64,000 nt of DNA from Bradyrhizobium sp. CCGB01 (lineage in GTDB: Bacteria; Pseudomonadota; Alphaproteobacteria; Rhizobiales; Xanthobacteraceae): the NCBI RefSeq assembly GCF_024199795.1, contig NZ_JANADK010000001.1:7130001-7194000 (forward strand), written 5' to 3'. Numbering within the stretch: position 1 is the stretch's first letter; every line of letters begins with the position of its first letter. Made by a program: the position numbers and the translations under genes. The notes below the pieces were generated by a model, which saw nothing but the letters and a program-made list of their open reading frames with translations, did no database searches and was not told the origin of the DNA. Below, one piece after another: positions 50,380 to 58,210 of this stretch.

Positions 50380-51462
50380 TGTGCGGCCTGGAATGACTCA
50401 AGGCTCCTGAAGAGAACCAGGGTCGCTGCAGTCGTCTCGGCCGGTCGCTCCTCGACCGTCCAGTGCGCAATTTGCTTGCATTCGATCAACGTCGCATCCT
50501 GCGCAGCTATCGAGGAAGGCCCTGAAAACGCTGTGTGCTTATCCCGCTCAGGTTAGGTAATCCTCTAGACTTCCTCAGTGGGTCACAAGCGGAAATCACC
50601 ACAGCCGACGCGGAAGTCGGCTATGAGCCAGAGGCGATCATCGAGGTGAATAATTATCACCTCGCCACGATTACAGTGCATCGGGCTCCTCTCTTCATTG
50701 CGTGAGCCGCCGGTTTCTGAGATCAACTCAAAACCATGCCTCTCGTAGAAGCTAGATCTCACTCTAAATCATCTTTCGGACGTTCGAGTCGGGAGAGCAC
50801 TACCGCCTTTCCCCACACGACCCAATCCTACTCTATTTCCTTCGATCCTTCGCATGAGGCAGGTCATTCGCCTGCGCGATAAACGTCACCCCGACACGCT
50901 TTTCCAAATACGCGGTTTCCCAACAAGCACCGAAGCCAACCGACGAACCTCAATTTCTCCGGCGCCAACAGTCGGCGCCGGAGAGATCGAGAACAGCGGA
51001 ATCAAAACCTGCCTGAGTAGTAAGTGATTTCAGGGCGCATTTGGAAAAAACGTCGGAATTCGCCTCTAGCAATATCAATTGCTTAGCTAGCATTTCCAAA
51101 CAGGGAAGCGCTTCGCCCCAGTGCAGATTGTACGCCAACACGGCGCAACGTCGGAAGTTCGGCCATGCCTGCCGATCGATCTAAATCGATAGGTTACAGG
51201 CGAATTGTAGTTTGCCCAGGACCTGCGATCCACGAGTTTTCGGCGGTCAATCGGTGGTCAGACGTTTCCCAGGTGCTTGGGTGGGATCGCACGGTCGAAC
51301 GCTCCTTTGGAGAGGTGGACAGTTTAAGCCTGCCTGGCAGCTGCTCTGCCCAAGTCAACTGTTGCCCCACGCCAAACATTGACCAATGTCAGGTATCGGT
51401 ACTTTCCCCATCCCCTACCCTAGCGACTTTCCCGAGGTTGGATTCGGCGCGATTATGACTGA
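50380..51462. other. About 1.1 kb without a supported gene
   Basis: Lower GC than its surroundings in parts, with only short unconvincing frames. Contains the palindrome GAGGTGA-N7-TCACCTC at 50643-50663, which could be an operator or a relic. Possibly the remains of deleted genes. Confidence 0.4.
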
Positions 51463-52065
51463 ATGTCCCCGCGCATCATTCCTATCCCACTCTCCGGCGA
51501 TCTGAGGAAAGCTCAGGCCAAGGGCGTCCGTCATGCTGACGGACTCCACGACACCTACTTCGAGAAGTCGAAGCTGATCCGCAGTGCGGCAGAAACCAAG
51601 ATCCGTGAAGCCGACAAGCTCGAATGTGAGGCGTGGAACGCATTGATCTGGGCGTGGGCCACTGGGGAGATGCGCCCAATCGTCGACGACCGGCAAGCCG
51701 ATCCGACGATTGGAACTAATGGGCAGCGGCTTCTTCGGCGGCGGCTCGCAGGGCCAAAGGCTATCAACGGGGGATATGATCTGCTTGAGGCGAAGTGCAA
51801 ACGTTGCCGGCGCCTTTCACTGGTTTCATTGCGTGACATTATCTATGCCGGCAAGGTCGATCACGGGTTCGATAAAACTTCAGCCGCCGAGCTGCGGCGC
51901 AAACTGACACCACTCATCCGCAGGACGCAGCCTTACAGCAAGCGGATAGCCCATAAGGGTGTATGGGTCGAACCTGAGCTCCTCGCGGAGATCGAATACC
52001 GCGCGAAGTCGGCCGAAGGGAAAGTACGGCATCCTGTTTATCGCGGCATCAGGGAGGATCTGTAA
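51463..52065 (+). pseudogene. Chimeric frame: unknown N-terminus fused to a DNA ligase C-terminus
   Basis: 200 residues. The first ~120 (SGDLRKAQAKGVRHADGLHD, LECEAWNALIWAWATGEM, and a Cys-rich KCKRCRRLSL end) are a protein-like module not related to ligases. From about 51840 it is the end of the ligase OB domain: YAGKVDHGFDKTSAAELRRK, YSKRIAHKGVWVEPELLAEI and GIREDL. The junction is in frame, so a fusion protein could be made, but there is no adenylation domain. Confidence 0.65.
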
Positions 52066-52269
52066 ATGGTAACCTCTTCCCTAAGACCCATGTCGGGCTT
52101 CGATCCGGCAGAACCCGCGATCCTTCACGATCGCATCGCGGATACGATTGAAACCTGGACGGGCGAGGACGAAGCTGACTTTCGCGCGACCTCCCGCAAC
52201 CTCCCGGACGGCGCTGTCGCCTGGCGCGGTTTTGAATTCGACGGCTGGGGCAATGTGCTCGGCGGCTGA
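52066..52269 (+). CDS. Small conserved hypothetical protein
   Basis: 67 residues beginning directly after the ligase stop: FDPAEPAILHDRIADTIETW, TGEDEADFRATSRNLPDGAV, WRGFEFDGWGNVLGG. The W-x-G-F/Y-x-x-D-G-W-G-N-x-L-G-G ending is one I associate with a Bradyrhizobium small-protein family. Function unknown. Confidence 0.55.
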   Translation: MVTSSLRPMSGFDPAEPAILHDRIADTIETWTGEDEADFRATSRNLPDGAVAWRGFEFDGWGNVLGG

Positions 52270-52274
52270 TGGGC

Positions 52275-52448
52275 TTAGCCGGCTGCGGAGAATGGCCGGG
52301 AAGACTGAGCCGCCTGTTCTTCTTCGAATGCTGCTTCGGCGAGGCCGCGCCAGTCCCGGGCGGCCTCTTCCCATTCGCTCCGCCCCTGGGAGCACGCTTC
52401 AGTGCGCGCGAAATCATCGCAGAGATGCGCGTAAGCACGGAAGGTCAT
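52275..52448 (-). CDS. Small helical hypothetical protein
   Basis: 57 residues from the ATG at 52448: MTFRAYAHLCDDFARTEACS, then EWEEAARDWRGLAEAAFEEE. Charged helices, no signal. Similar in style to the 54-residue protein at 36874. Start not certain. Confidence 0.35.
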   Translation of the reverse strand: MTFRAYAHLCDDFARTEACSQGRSEWEEAARDWRGLAEAAFEEEQAAQSSRPFSAAG

Positions 52449-52578
52449 CGAGCGCCGAATCACAAAATCAGAATGCCAAGACAGGGCTGCGTTTTCCGTG
52501 CAAAAGTGTACACAGCGAAAATGGCGGTCGCGAATATGCTTTGTAGGAACGCGGCATATCAAAAACGATTGCCAATAT

Positions 52579-52649
52579 GTGCCGGCCAAGCCTGCCGGCA
52601 CGTTGCCTGTTAGGCGAGCGGCCCCGGCCTCCTCCTCTCGGCCGGGGCC
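52579..52649 (+). terminator. Two consecutive GC-rich hairpins
   Basis: Hairpin 1: GTGCCGGC / GCCGGCAC around 7 bases (52579-52601). Hairpin 2: a perfect 10-bp stem GGCCCCGGCC / GGCCGGGGCC around 10 bases (52620-52649). The second is related to the palindrome in the 68-bp repeats at 36744 and 42631, though the loop differs. No T-run follows, so termination is not certain. Confidence 0.5.
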
Positions 52650-52678
52650 GTGCAGCATTTACTGCGTCGTCGGCGTCA

Positions 52679-52703
52679 GGAACTTTGCTTGCGAAAGCCG
52701 GTT
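52679..52703 (+). promoter_or_regulatory. EcfG-type promoter of the DUF4142 gene
   Basis: GGAAC, 17 bases, GTT (GGTT), ending 35 bases before the ATG at 52739. Confidence 0.55.
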
Positions 52704-52738
52704 GCATGCGCATTCCAACTTCCAGGGGAAACAAATCC

Positions 52739-53275
52739 ATGAAACAGACAATCCTCGCATTCGCTCTGCTGACCGTTATCGGCGCGCCCGCCCTGGCTCA
52801 GTCGGTCGGCGAGAAGACAGGCGTGAACTCTACCCTCGGGATCGCTCCCAGGACGAAAGACTTCATCAAGGAAGCCGCCATGAGCGACATGACGGAGATC
52901 GAGGCGGCCAAGATCGCGGAGCAGAAGGGCAACGCCGACGAAAAGAAGTTCGCCGAAATGATGGTAACGGATCATACGAAAACCAGCAGCGAGCTGAAGT
53001 CCATGGTGCCTGACAACCTGAAGGCTGCCATTCCCGCGTCGCTGGATGACTCGTCGCAGAAGGAGATCGCGAAGCTCCGCGATGCGAAGCCGGACGACTT
53101 TGCGTCAACCTACGACCCGATGCAGGTCAGCGCGCACAAGGACGCGGTGTCGCTGTTCGAGCGCTACGCGAACGGTGGTGAAGATCCCAAGCTGAAGGAC
53201 TGGGCGGGCAAGACGCTGCCGGCTCTGAAGCATCACCTCGAAATGGCGCAGAACCTCGACAAGAACCGAAAGTAA
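52739..53275 (+). CDS. Secreted DUF4142 protein
   Basis: 178 residues from the ATG at 52739: signal peptide TILAFALLTVIGAPALA, then TKDFIKEAAMSDMTEIEAAK, KKFAEMMVTDHTKTSSELKS and a late KTLPALKHHLEMAQNLDKN. DUF4142 is a ferritin-like four-helix family with His/Glu residues (TDHTKT, LKHHLEMA) that could bind metal, exported to the periplasm. Role unproven. Stress-type promoter upstream. Confidence 0.88.
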   Translation: MKQTILAFALLTVIGAPALAQSVGEKTGVNSTLGIAPRTKDFIKEAAMSDMTEIEAAKIAEQKGNADEKKFAEMMVTDHTKTSSELKSMVPDNLKAAIPASLDDSSQKEIAKLRDAKPDDFASTYDPMQVSAHKDAVSLFERYANGGEDPKLKDWAGKTLPALKHHLEMAQNLDKNRK

Positions 53276-53539
53276 TCGCAGCCGGAGCCCGGCTTCGGGC
53301 GGGCTCGTCCTCTTGTGTCGATGTCGCGGCGCTGCGTCCTTTCGCAGGGTTGTGCTCGCCTCCCCATCTCCGGACGAGCTGGCAGTTTGATCGGCATCGA
53401 CCTGTCCATTCGATCGTTTGGCCAGGAGCTGACGTTCGGCTTCGTACCAGAAATCGTCCATTTTTCCGAAGGGCTCGCCCGCGTCTTTCCAGAGCACGTA
53501 CGCACGCGTCCTGATATCCTCCTCGCTCAAGCCCGTCAT
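53105..53539 (-). CDS. DUF2934 protein with an over-long tail
   Basis: The first ~45 residues (SEEDIRTRAYVLWKDAGEPF then DDFWYEAERQLL) are the DUF2934 motif (I-R-x-R-A-Y-x-L-W-x-x-x-G-x-P, W-x-x-A-E). After about residue 80 the frame simply runs antisense through the DUF4142 gene to 53105, so the natural stop seems to be lost or the 3' end was rearranged. Function unknown. Confidence 0.65.
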   Translation of the reverse strand: MTGLSEEDIRTRAYVLWKDAGEPFGKMDDFWYEAERQLLAKRSNGQVDADQTASSSGDGEASTTLRKDAAPRHRHKRTSPPEAGLRLRLLSVLVEVLRHFEVMLQSRQRLARPVLQLGIFTTVRVALEQRHRVLVRADLHRVVG

Positions 53540-53831
53540 GCCACTTACTCCCTGTTGCTCAGCTACAAATCAGCATTTTGACCGCAAGTTCCTCCGCCGG
53601 CCGGGGCGTGCGCTGCGCGGCCGCGGCGCCCTCCTCACGAAATTAACTTTCGATTCACATAAGTTGACGCCGGGCGTGTCCGGGCCGGTATAGTGGCGGG
53701 ACCGGGGCTGGCTCCATATTTCACTTAGGAGATTTTTACCCGGCTATTTTTGACCATCGCGTGGGCCGTAGCCGGGAATGGCTGCGGCCTTCCGCGTCGG
53801 GGCGCAACCGACGCGCCAGTGGCGATCAGCG

Positions 53832-54797
53832 TCAAGACCTGTGACGGCGCGCGGCTGGCTTTTTCTCACGCTCCAGCACAACGTCTTTCGCGTTTTTGTC
53901 AGCGCGCAGGCCGAGATAAACGGGATGGCGCATCTCTCCGGAAGCGGTCCATTCCGTAAACTTCACCTCGGCAACGAGCAGCGGCTTGACCCAGGTAGTG
54001 ACGGCCTCGTCCTTCACTTTTTCGCCGAAGGGCGATTTGTCTGACTTCAACTTCACCAGTTTTTTGTGCAGCTCTTCGAGCGTCTCGTGGCTGAAACCCG
54101 TGCCGACATGTCCGATGTAGCGCCAGCCGTTTCCCTCGCGCAGGGCCAGGGTCAGCGCGCCGAAAAAAGGCCGCGTGCGCCGCGGCGCGGTGAAGCCAGC
54201 AATGACGACTTCCTGCCGCCGGGAAGTCTTGATCTTGAGCCAGGCATCCGTCCGCGCGCCGGAGAGGTATTTGCTATCGGTGCGCTTCGCCATGATCCCT
54301 TCGAGGCCTTTGCGTTCGGCCTCCGCGAAACACTTCGTGCCGGATGCCGCGCGGTGACGGCTGAACGCGATCAGCTTATGTTTTGGCAGGATGGCTTTAA
54401 GCTTCTTTTTGCGCGCGAGAAGCGTTAATCCACGAAGGTCTTCCCCGTCCTGAAACATGAGATCGAACGCGCAATATTGCAGCTTCGCCTGGTGGCGGAA
54501 CGCATTTTGCAGTAGCTGAAAATGCGAGACGCCGTCTTTGCCGATCGCGACCAGCTCGCCGTCGATAACGACATCCCCTTTTACGGCTTCGAGCGCCTGC
54601 GCGACCTCGACATAGCTGTGGCTGATGATCTTGCCGTTGCGGCTGTATAAGGTGACACTGCCATTTTCGATCTTCGCGACCATGCGAAAGCCGTCGTACT
54701 TGTCCTCGAAGATCCAGCCCTTGTCGTCGAACGGCGCGTCGGTCAGCCTCGCGAGCATCGGTTGCAACTTTTTTGGCAGGGTGGAGACGCGGGCCAC
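53832..54797 (-). CDS. ATP-dependent DNA ligase (LigD ligase-domain type)
   Basis: 321 residues from a GTG at 54797. Motif I EDKYDGFRMV, then DGELVAIG, CAFDLMFQDG, EGIMAKRTDS, DAWLKIK and a complete OB domain including EVKFTEWTASGE and HPVYLGLRADKN, with a basic tail. Its start overlaps the AlkB stop by one base (TAGTG), so the two are translationally coupled. Paralogue of 23014, about 70% identical by eye. Forms a repair operon with AlkB and a small basic protein. Confidence 0.92.
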   Translation of the reverse strand: MARVSTLPKKLQPMLARLTDAPFDDKGWIFEDKYDGFRMVAKIENGSVTLYSRNGKIISHSYVEVAQALEAVKGDVVIDGELVAIGKDGVSHFQLLQNAFRHQAKLQYCAFDLMFQDGEDLRGLTLLARKKKLKAILPKHKLIAFSRHRAASGTKCFAEAERKGLEGIMAKRTDSKYLSGARTDAWLKIKTSRRQEVVIAGFTAPRRTRPFFGALTLALREGNGWRYIGHVGTGFSHETLEELHKKLVKLKSDKSPFGEKVKDEAVTTWVKPLLVAEVKFTEWTASGEMRHPVYLGLRADKNAKDVVLEREKKPAARRHRS

Positions 54798-55384
54798 TAT
54801 GAAAGCCTTCCTTCGCGGAGGTTACGAAACGTAATCGAATAGCGGAGGCTTTCGACGCCCGGGATGCTGTGCTGCCATTCGCTTCTTGAAGGGCCGCGCA
54901 GGAGATAGATGGAGCGCGGCTCGGCAAGAAGATTTGCGCGCTCAAATCCGATGTCTTTTCGCCTGCGAAGCCGGAAAATGCAGGCGGACAGAAGAGAGAT
55001 GCCGGCGACATCGCCAAAGACGGAACGGTCTTTGTGCCAGCCGATTCCGGCCCCGCTTGCATACTCGGTGACAAGAACCTGCTGAAAGCTGCCGGGAGCG
55101 TTTCCGGAGAACGCTTCGGCGCGGCCGCGAAGCCCCATGAGAAACTCCGGCATATCGTCCGTCTTCGTCAGCCCGCCGCCGTTGAAATCGTAACGCCAGC
55201 CGAACGAGACCGTCCGGCGCTTGCCTGTGAAGCCTCGGAATTCAAATTCCCTGAACGGGAGGGCCTTGATATGGGTCAGAAGCCGCTCTTCTTCCTCAGC
55301 CGTCAGAAAGTCGCGCTGATACCTCATGCCTTCCGGGAGACTCGCGTCCCCAAAAAGATCTAATGTGCCGCTACTTTCGCGCAC
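54797..55384 (-). CDS. AlkB-like 2-oxoglutarate/Fe(II) dioxygenase
   Basis: 195 residues from a GTG at 55384, which overlaps the end of the upstream gene. Key residues: GIGWHKDRSVFGD (iron-binding His-x-Asp), EWQHSIPGVESLRYSITFRN (second His and the Arg-x5-Arg that binds 2-oxoglutarate). FRGFTGKRRTVSFGWRYDF is the nucleotide-recognition lid. Repairs alkylated bases in DNA or RNA. The longer open frame to 55504 overlaps the neighbour and is not preferred. Confidence 0.88.
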   Translation of the reverse strand: MRESSGTLDLFGDASLPEGMRYQRDFLTAEEEERLLTHIKALPFREFEFRGFTGKRRTVSFGWRYDFNGGGLTKTDDMPEFLMGLRGRAEAFSGNAPGSFQQVLVTEYASGAGIGWHKDRSVFGDVAGISLLSACIFRLRRRKDIGFERANLLAEPRSIYLLRGPSRSEWQHSIPGVESLRYSITFRNLREGRLS

Positions 55385-55613
55385 GCGCCTTTTTCCGTCC
55401 CTTGGCCTTTGCCGGCTTGCGGTCGCCGCGGTCGCCCTCATCCGCTTTCGCGGCTTTTTTGGCTTTGGTGCGTTTGTCCTGCGAGAGCGAGCGACCAACG
55501 TCATCGCTCTCTTTGATCCGGCCTCCCGCGTCGCGCCTGATGTAACGCTTATCGCCTTTGGGTTCGATCAGTTCGCGTCTTGCGGCGGCCCGCCATTTTG
55601 TAATGCGCTTCAT
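55371..55613 (-). CDS. Small basic protein heading the AlkB-ligase operon
   Basis: 80 residues: MKRITKWRAAARRELIEPKG, DKRYIRRDAGGRIKESDDVG, RSLSQDKRTKAKKAAKADEG and a Lys/Arg-rich end. Highly basic, a family widespread in Rhizobiales, function unknown; nucleic-acid binding is likely. GAGGAACG precedes the ATG. Confidence 0.78.
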   Translation of the reverse strand: MKRITKWRAAARRELIEPKGDKRYIRRDAGGRIKESDDVGRSLSQDKRTKAKKAAKADEGDRGDRKPAKAKGRKKARARK

Positions 55614-55640
55614 TTCGTTCCTCAGCTTGTTTTCCCACCC

Positions 55641-55666
55641 AACTTTCCGCGAGGCCGCGCGGTTCC
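55641..55666 (-). promoter_or_regulatory. Likely EcfG-type promoter of the AlkB-ligase operon
   Basis: On the minus strand: GGAAC, 18 bases, GTT, ending 27 bases before the ATG at 55613. Between here and the divergent site at 55906 lie about 240 bases with no gene. Confidence 0.45.
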
Positions 55667-55905
55667 GTTTTTACGAGGGCGCGCCGCCCGCTGCGCGGCC
55701 GGCCAGGCTCTAGCGCGTACCGCGCCCGGGTCTTCGTCCCGGCCATCCGGTGACGATCCTTCGCGCTTTAAAGGCGGGGCTTGCGCCCCCTTCGGCCGTC
55801 AAGGGCGCGGCTCGCTCGCTCGTGCGAAGGCACACCCTTGACCGCCGATCCCCGCTCATTGCCGCAGGGCTAGCCGGGTTGCACGCCGCAACCCTTTTAA
55901 GGACA

Positions 55906-55931
55906 GGAACCAGCATCCGCGCCGCTCCGTT
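55906..55931 (+). promoter_or_regulatory. EcfG-type promoter of cysteine hydrolase copy 2
   Basis: GGAAC, 17 bases, CGTT, ending 25 bases before the ATG at 55957. The site and its surroundings are homologous to the promoter at 9831. Confidence 0.7.
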
Positions 55932-55956
55932 GGAGCTGGCGGTTGAGGATAAAGGC

Positions 55957-56595
55957 ATGGCAAAGAACGACGACCTTCGCTGGGGAAGTCCGGGAGAGAA
56001 CGCGGTCCATATCTGTGTCGATATGCAGAGGATGTTCGCCGAAACCACTGAATGGAAGATGCCGTGGCTGCCGCGCGTGCTGCCGAATGTCGTCCGGATC
56101 GCAGAGGCGCACCAGGACCGGACCATCTTTACCCGCTTTATTCCGGCGAGAAAGCCCGGCCAGGGCGCCGGCATGTGGCGGCATTATTACGAGCGCTGGG
56201 AAGCGATGACCATCGACCGGCTCGGCGCGGAGATGATCGACATCGTCGCGGACCTCGCGCGATTCGTCCCGCCAGCGCGAATTTTCGACAGGCACATCTA
56301 CTCTCCCTGGACCGGTAGCGACTTGCACCTCCAGCTGCGCGGCGCGGGCGTCGATACGCTCATCGTCACCGGAGGAGAAACCGATGTCTGCGTGCTCGCG
56401 ACCGTGCTCGGCGCGATCGATTGGGGCTTCCGCGTCATTCTGGTGACGGATGCGGTTTGCGGTTCGGCCGACGAGACGCATGATTCCATGATGAACGTCT
56501 ATATGAACCGCTTCGGGCAGCAGGTCGAATGCGTCACGACCGAGACGCTTCTGAACAGCTGGCCCGGGAGCGCGCGGGCGAGGCTTGTGTCGTGA
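55957..56595 (+). CDS. Isochorismatase-family cysteine hydrolase, copy 2
   Basis: 212 residues from the ATG at 55957; the upstream open frame (to 55750) contains the promoter and is not used. CVDMQRMF (Asp), GGETDVCVLAT (Cys) and the VPPARIFDRHIYSPW segment are present. In that last motif the position of the family's catalytic Lys is Arg, whereas copy 1 has Lys (FDKHVYSPW), so activity may differ. Overlaps the next gene by 4 bases (GTGA). Confidence 0.85.
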   Translation: MAKNDDLRWGSPGENAVHICVDMQRMFAETTEWKMPWLPRVLPNVVRIAEAHQDRTIFTRFIPARKPGQGAGMWRHYYERWEAMTIDRLGAEMIDIVADLARFVPPARIFDRHIYSPWTGSDLHLQLRGAGVDTLIVTGGETDVCVLATVLGAIDWGFRVILVTDAVCGSADETHDSMMNVYMNRFGQQVECVTTETLLNSWPGSARARLVS

Positions 56596-56906
56596 ACAAC
56601 TCCTATCTAATCCAGATTCTCCTGCCGAAGGCGAAAGGCGACGGCCAGCCGGTCCCGCAGCGCTGGTTCGAAGAGTTTCTGGAAGAGCTCAGCGGAAAAT
56701 TCGGCGGCGCGACGAGCTTCGTCAGGGCACCCGGCCAGGGCCTCTGGCGCAGCGGCGAGGAAACCGAGCGGGACAATATCGTCGTCATCGAGGTCATGGC
56801 GGCAAAACTCGCGCCCGAGTTCTGGCGGACCCTGCGCGAGCGCCTTGAACGTGAGCTTATACAGGAAGAGATTGTTATCCGCGCACAGGAAATCATCGTC
56901 CTGTGA
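56592..56906 (+). CDS. Conserved partner of the cysteine hydrolase
   Basis: 104 residues from a GTG overlapping the hydrolase stop: NSYLIQILLPKAKGDGQPVP, RWFEEFLEELSGKFGGATSF, NIVVIEVMAAKLAPEFWRTL, LRERLERELIQEEIVIRAQE. Alpha/beta layout, soluble, not a recognised family. The conserved coupling in both cassettes suggests it works with the hydrolase. The copy at 10509 has lost its middle. Confidence 0.72.
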   Translation: MNNSYLIQILLPKAKGDGQPVPQRWFEEFLEELSGKFGGATSFVRAPGQGLWRSGEETERDNIVVIEVMAAKLAPEFWRTLRERLERELIQEEIVIRAQEIIVL

Positions 56907-56990
56907 ACATGGAGGAACGGTGGCCGGCGGAATGTTTTTCCGAGCCAATACACCAAGGATCAAAACACTCAACGGTCAACGCGGGAAACC

Positions 56991-57248
56991 ATGGATCTCG
57001 AAATACTGAGGGCGGCGGCAGCAGGCATCACGATCATCGCGGCAGCCATGGTCGCAGCGAACATCAACGCGCGCGTCACGGTATGGGGCTTCGCTATCTT
57101 CATAGCGGCTTCCATGGCCTGGATTGCGGATGGCGTGCTGGAGGCGAAAACCTCGCTCGTCGTCCAGAACGCGGTCCTGCTTCTGATCAACGTTCTTGGG
57201 GTCTGGCGCTGGCTGCCGCGCGCCGGCAAGGAAGCCTCCGCGGCGTAA
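56991..57248 (+). CDS. Small three-helix membrane protein
   Basis: 85 residues: ITIIAAAMVAANINARVTVW, GFAIFIAASMAWIADGVLEA, and SLVVQNAVLLLINVLGVWRW. The pattern resembles PnuC/PQ-loop-like small membrane proteins (N-x-x-G-V-W-R-W end). Substrate unknown. Confidence 0.6.
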   Translation: MDLEILRAAAAGITIIAAAMVAANINARVTVWGFAIFIAASMAWIADGVLEAKTSLVVQNAVLLLINVLGVWRWLPRAGKEASAA

Positions 57249-57254
57249 AATTCG

Positions 57255-57479
57255 TCAGGCCTGTCTCCTGTCCGCGATCGAGCGGCCGGCGAGCGCGGCC
57301 TCTCCTGCTTCCGTCAAAGCGCCGATGGAGGTCTTGCCCTGTTTCGCGCAGCGCACAAGGTTCTCCGCAATAAACGATCTAAGCTCATGGTCCTCGCGGT
57401 CCGGCCTTCCCTCGCAAATCCGGTCGAGGGCAGCTTCCATATTCGCGAGTGTGCGGCGATCAAAGCTTTCAAGGATCAT
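57255..57479 (-). CDS. Small helical hypothetical protein
   Basis: 74 residues from the ATG at 57479: MILESFDRRTLANMEAALDR, ICEGRPDREDHELRSFIAEN, LVRCAKQGKTSIGALTEAGE. Helical, with one or two Cys. I associate the family with short proteins in Bradyrhizobium, function unknown. Divergent from the gene at 57602 across a palindrome-rich gap. Confidence 0.6.
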   Translation of the reverse strand: MILESFDRRTLANMEAALDRICEGRPDREDHELRSFIAENLVRCAKQGKTSIGALTEAGEAALAGRSIADRRQA

Positions 57480-57601
57480 CGGGATCTTCCCTGCGTCGGA
57501 GGACGGCAAGCTACAACCATCGCCGCCAATAATGTTTCCAATAGTGGAACAGAAACGTTCCCATGGCGGAACAAAAATACAGGACGATCCATTGGACCGG
57601 A

Positions 57602-58207
57602 ATGCCGCGCAAACTCAAGGTCTATCAGACCTCGCAGGGATTTTTTGATCTCGCCATCGCAGCCCCCTCGATGAAGGCTGCGCTCGAAGCATGGGGCGCG
57701 GCCAGCAACCTTTTCCATCAGAGTTTCGCGAAGGAAGCCGAGGACGAGAAGGTCATCGCCGCCGCCATGGCAAAGCCCGGCGTCGTGCTGCAAAGACCCG
57801 TTGGCTCGAACTCCGCCTTCAGAGAGCACGCGGAATTGCCGTCCGCCGCGTCACTCGATGCACGGCCGCGGACGAAGAAAGAAAGTGCCGGCAGAAAGCG
57901 TCCTCCGAAGACGCGTGACGAGAAAACTGAGCGCAAGGCCGCGGCCAGATACGAGAAGGAGGAGCGCGAGCGGAAAGCGCGGCTCGCGAAGGAAGAGGCG
58001 CAAGCCGCCAAGGCACGCGAGAAACGCAACCAGGCAATCGAGAAGGCCCAGGAGGCACTGCTTGAGGCAGAAGCCGATCACGAGGACAGAGCCGACGCCA
58101 TAGCGAAGGATCTTGAGGCCGTGCAGCGCCGCGCCGACGCAGAGGACGAACGCTGGGGGGAGCTTAAAAAGCGCCTCGAAGGCAATTTGCGAAAAGCGAA
58201 GGACTGA
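57602..58207 (+). CDS. Coiled-coil protein with small N-terminal domain
   Basis: 201 residues from the ATG at 57602 (an in-frame ATG at 57563 would add 13). N-terminus MPRKLKVYQTSQGFFDLAIA, PSMKAALEAWGAASNLFHQS, KPGVVLQRPVG looks like a compact domain. From about residue 85 a long charged Lys/Glu/Arg/Ala coiled coil follows. Such proteins are sometimes labelled TolA-like because of the coil; that label is weak. Ends 4 bases before the DUF72 gene. Confidence 0.65.
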   Translation: MPRKLKVYQTSQGFFDLAIAAPSMKAALEAWGAASNLFHQSFAKEAEDEKVIAAAMAKPGVVLQRPVGSNSAFREHAELPSAASLDARPRTKKESAGRKRPPKTRDEKTERKAAARYEKEERERKARLAKEEAQAAKAREKRNQAIEKAQEALLEAEADHEDRADAIAKDLEAVQRRADAEDERWGELKKRLEGNLRKAKD

Positions 58208-58210
58208 CAC

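Noticed and set aside
50643..50663. GAGGTGA-N7-TCACCTC palindrome as an operator
   Set aside because: No gene start lies near enough; recorded only in the description of the empty stretch.
56911..56935. EcfG-type promoter before the small membrane gene at 56991
   Set aside because: GGAAC is present but GTT comes after 15 bases, outside the accepted spacing.
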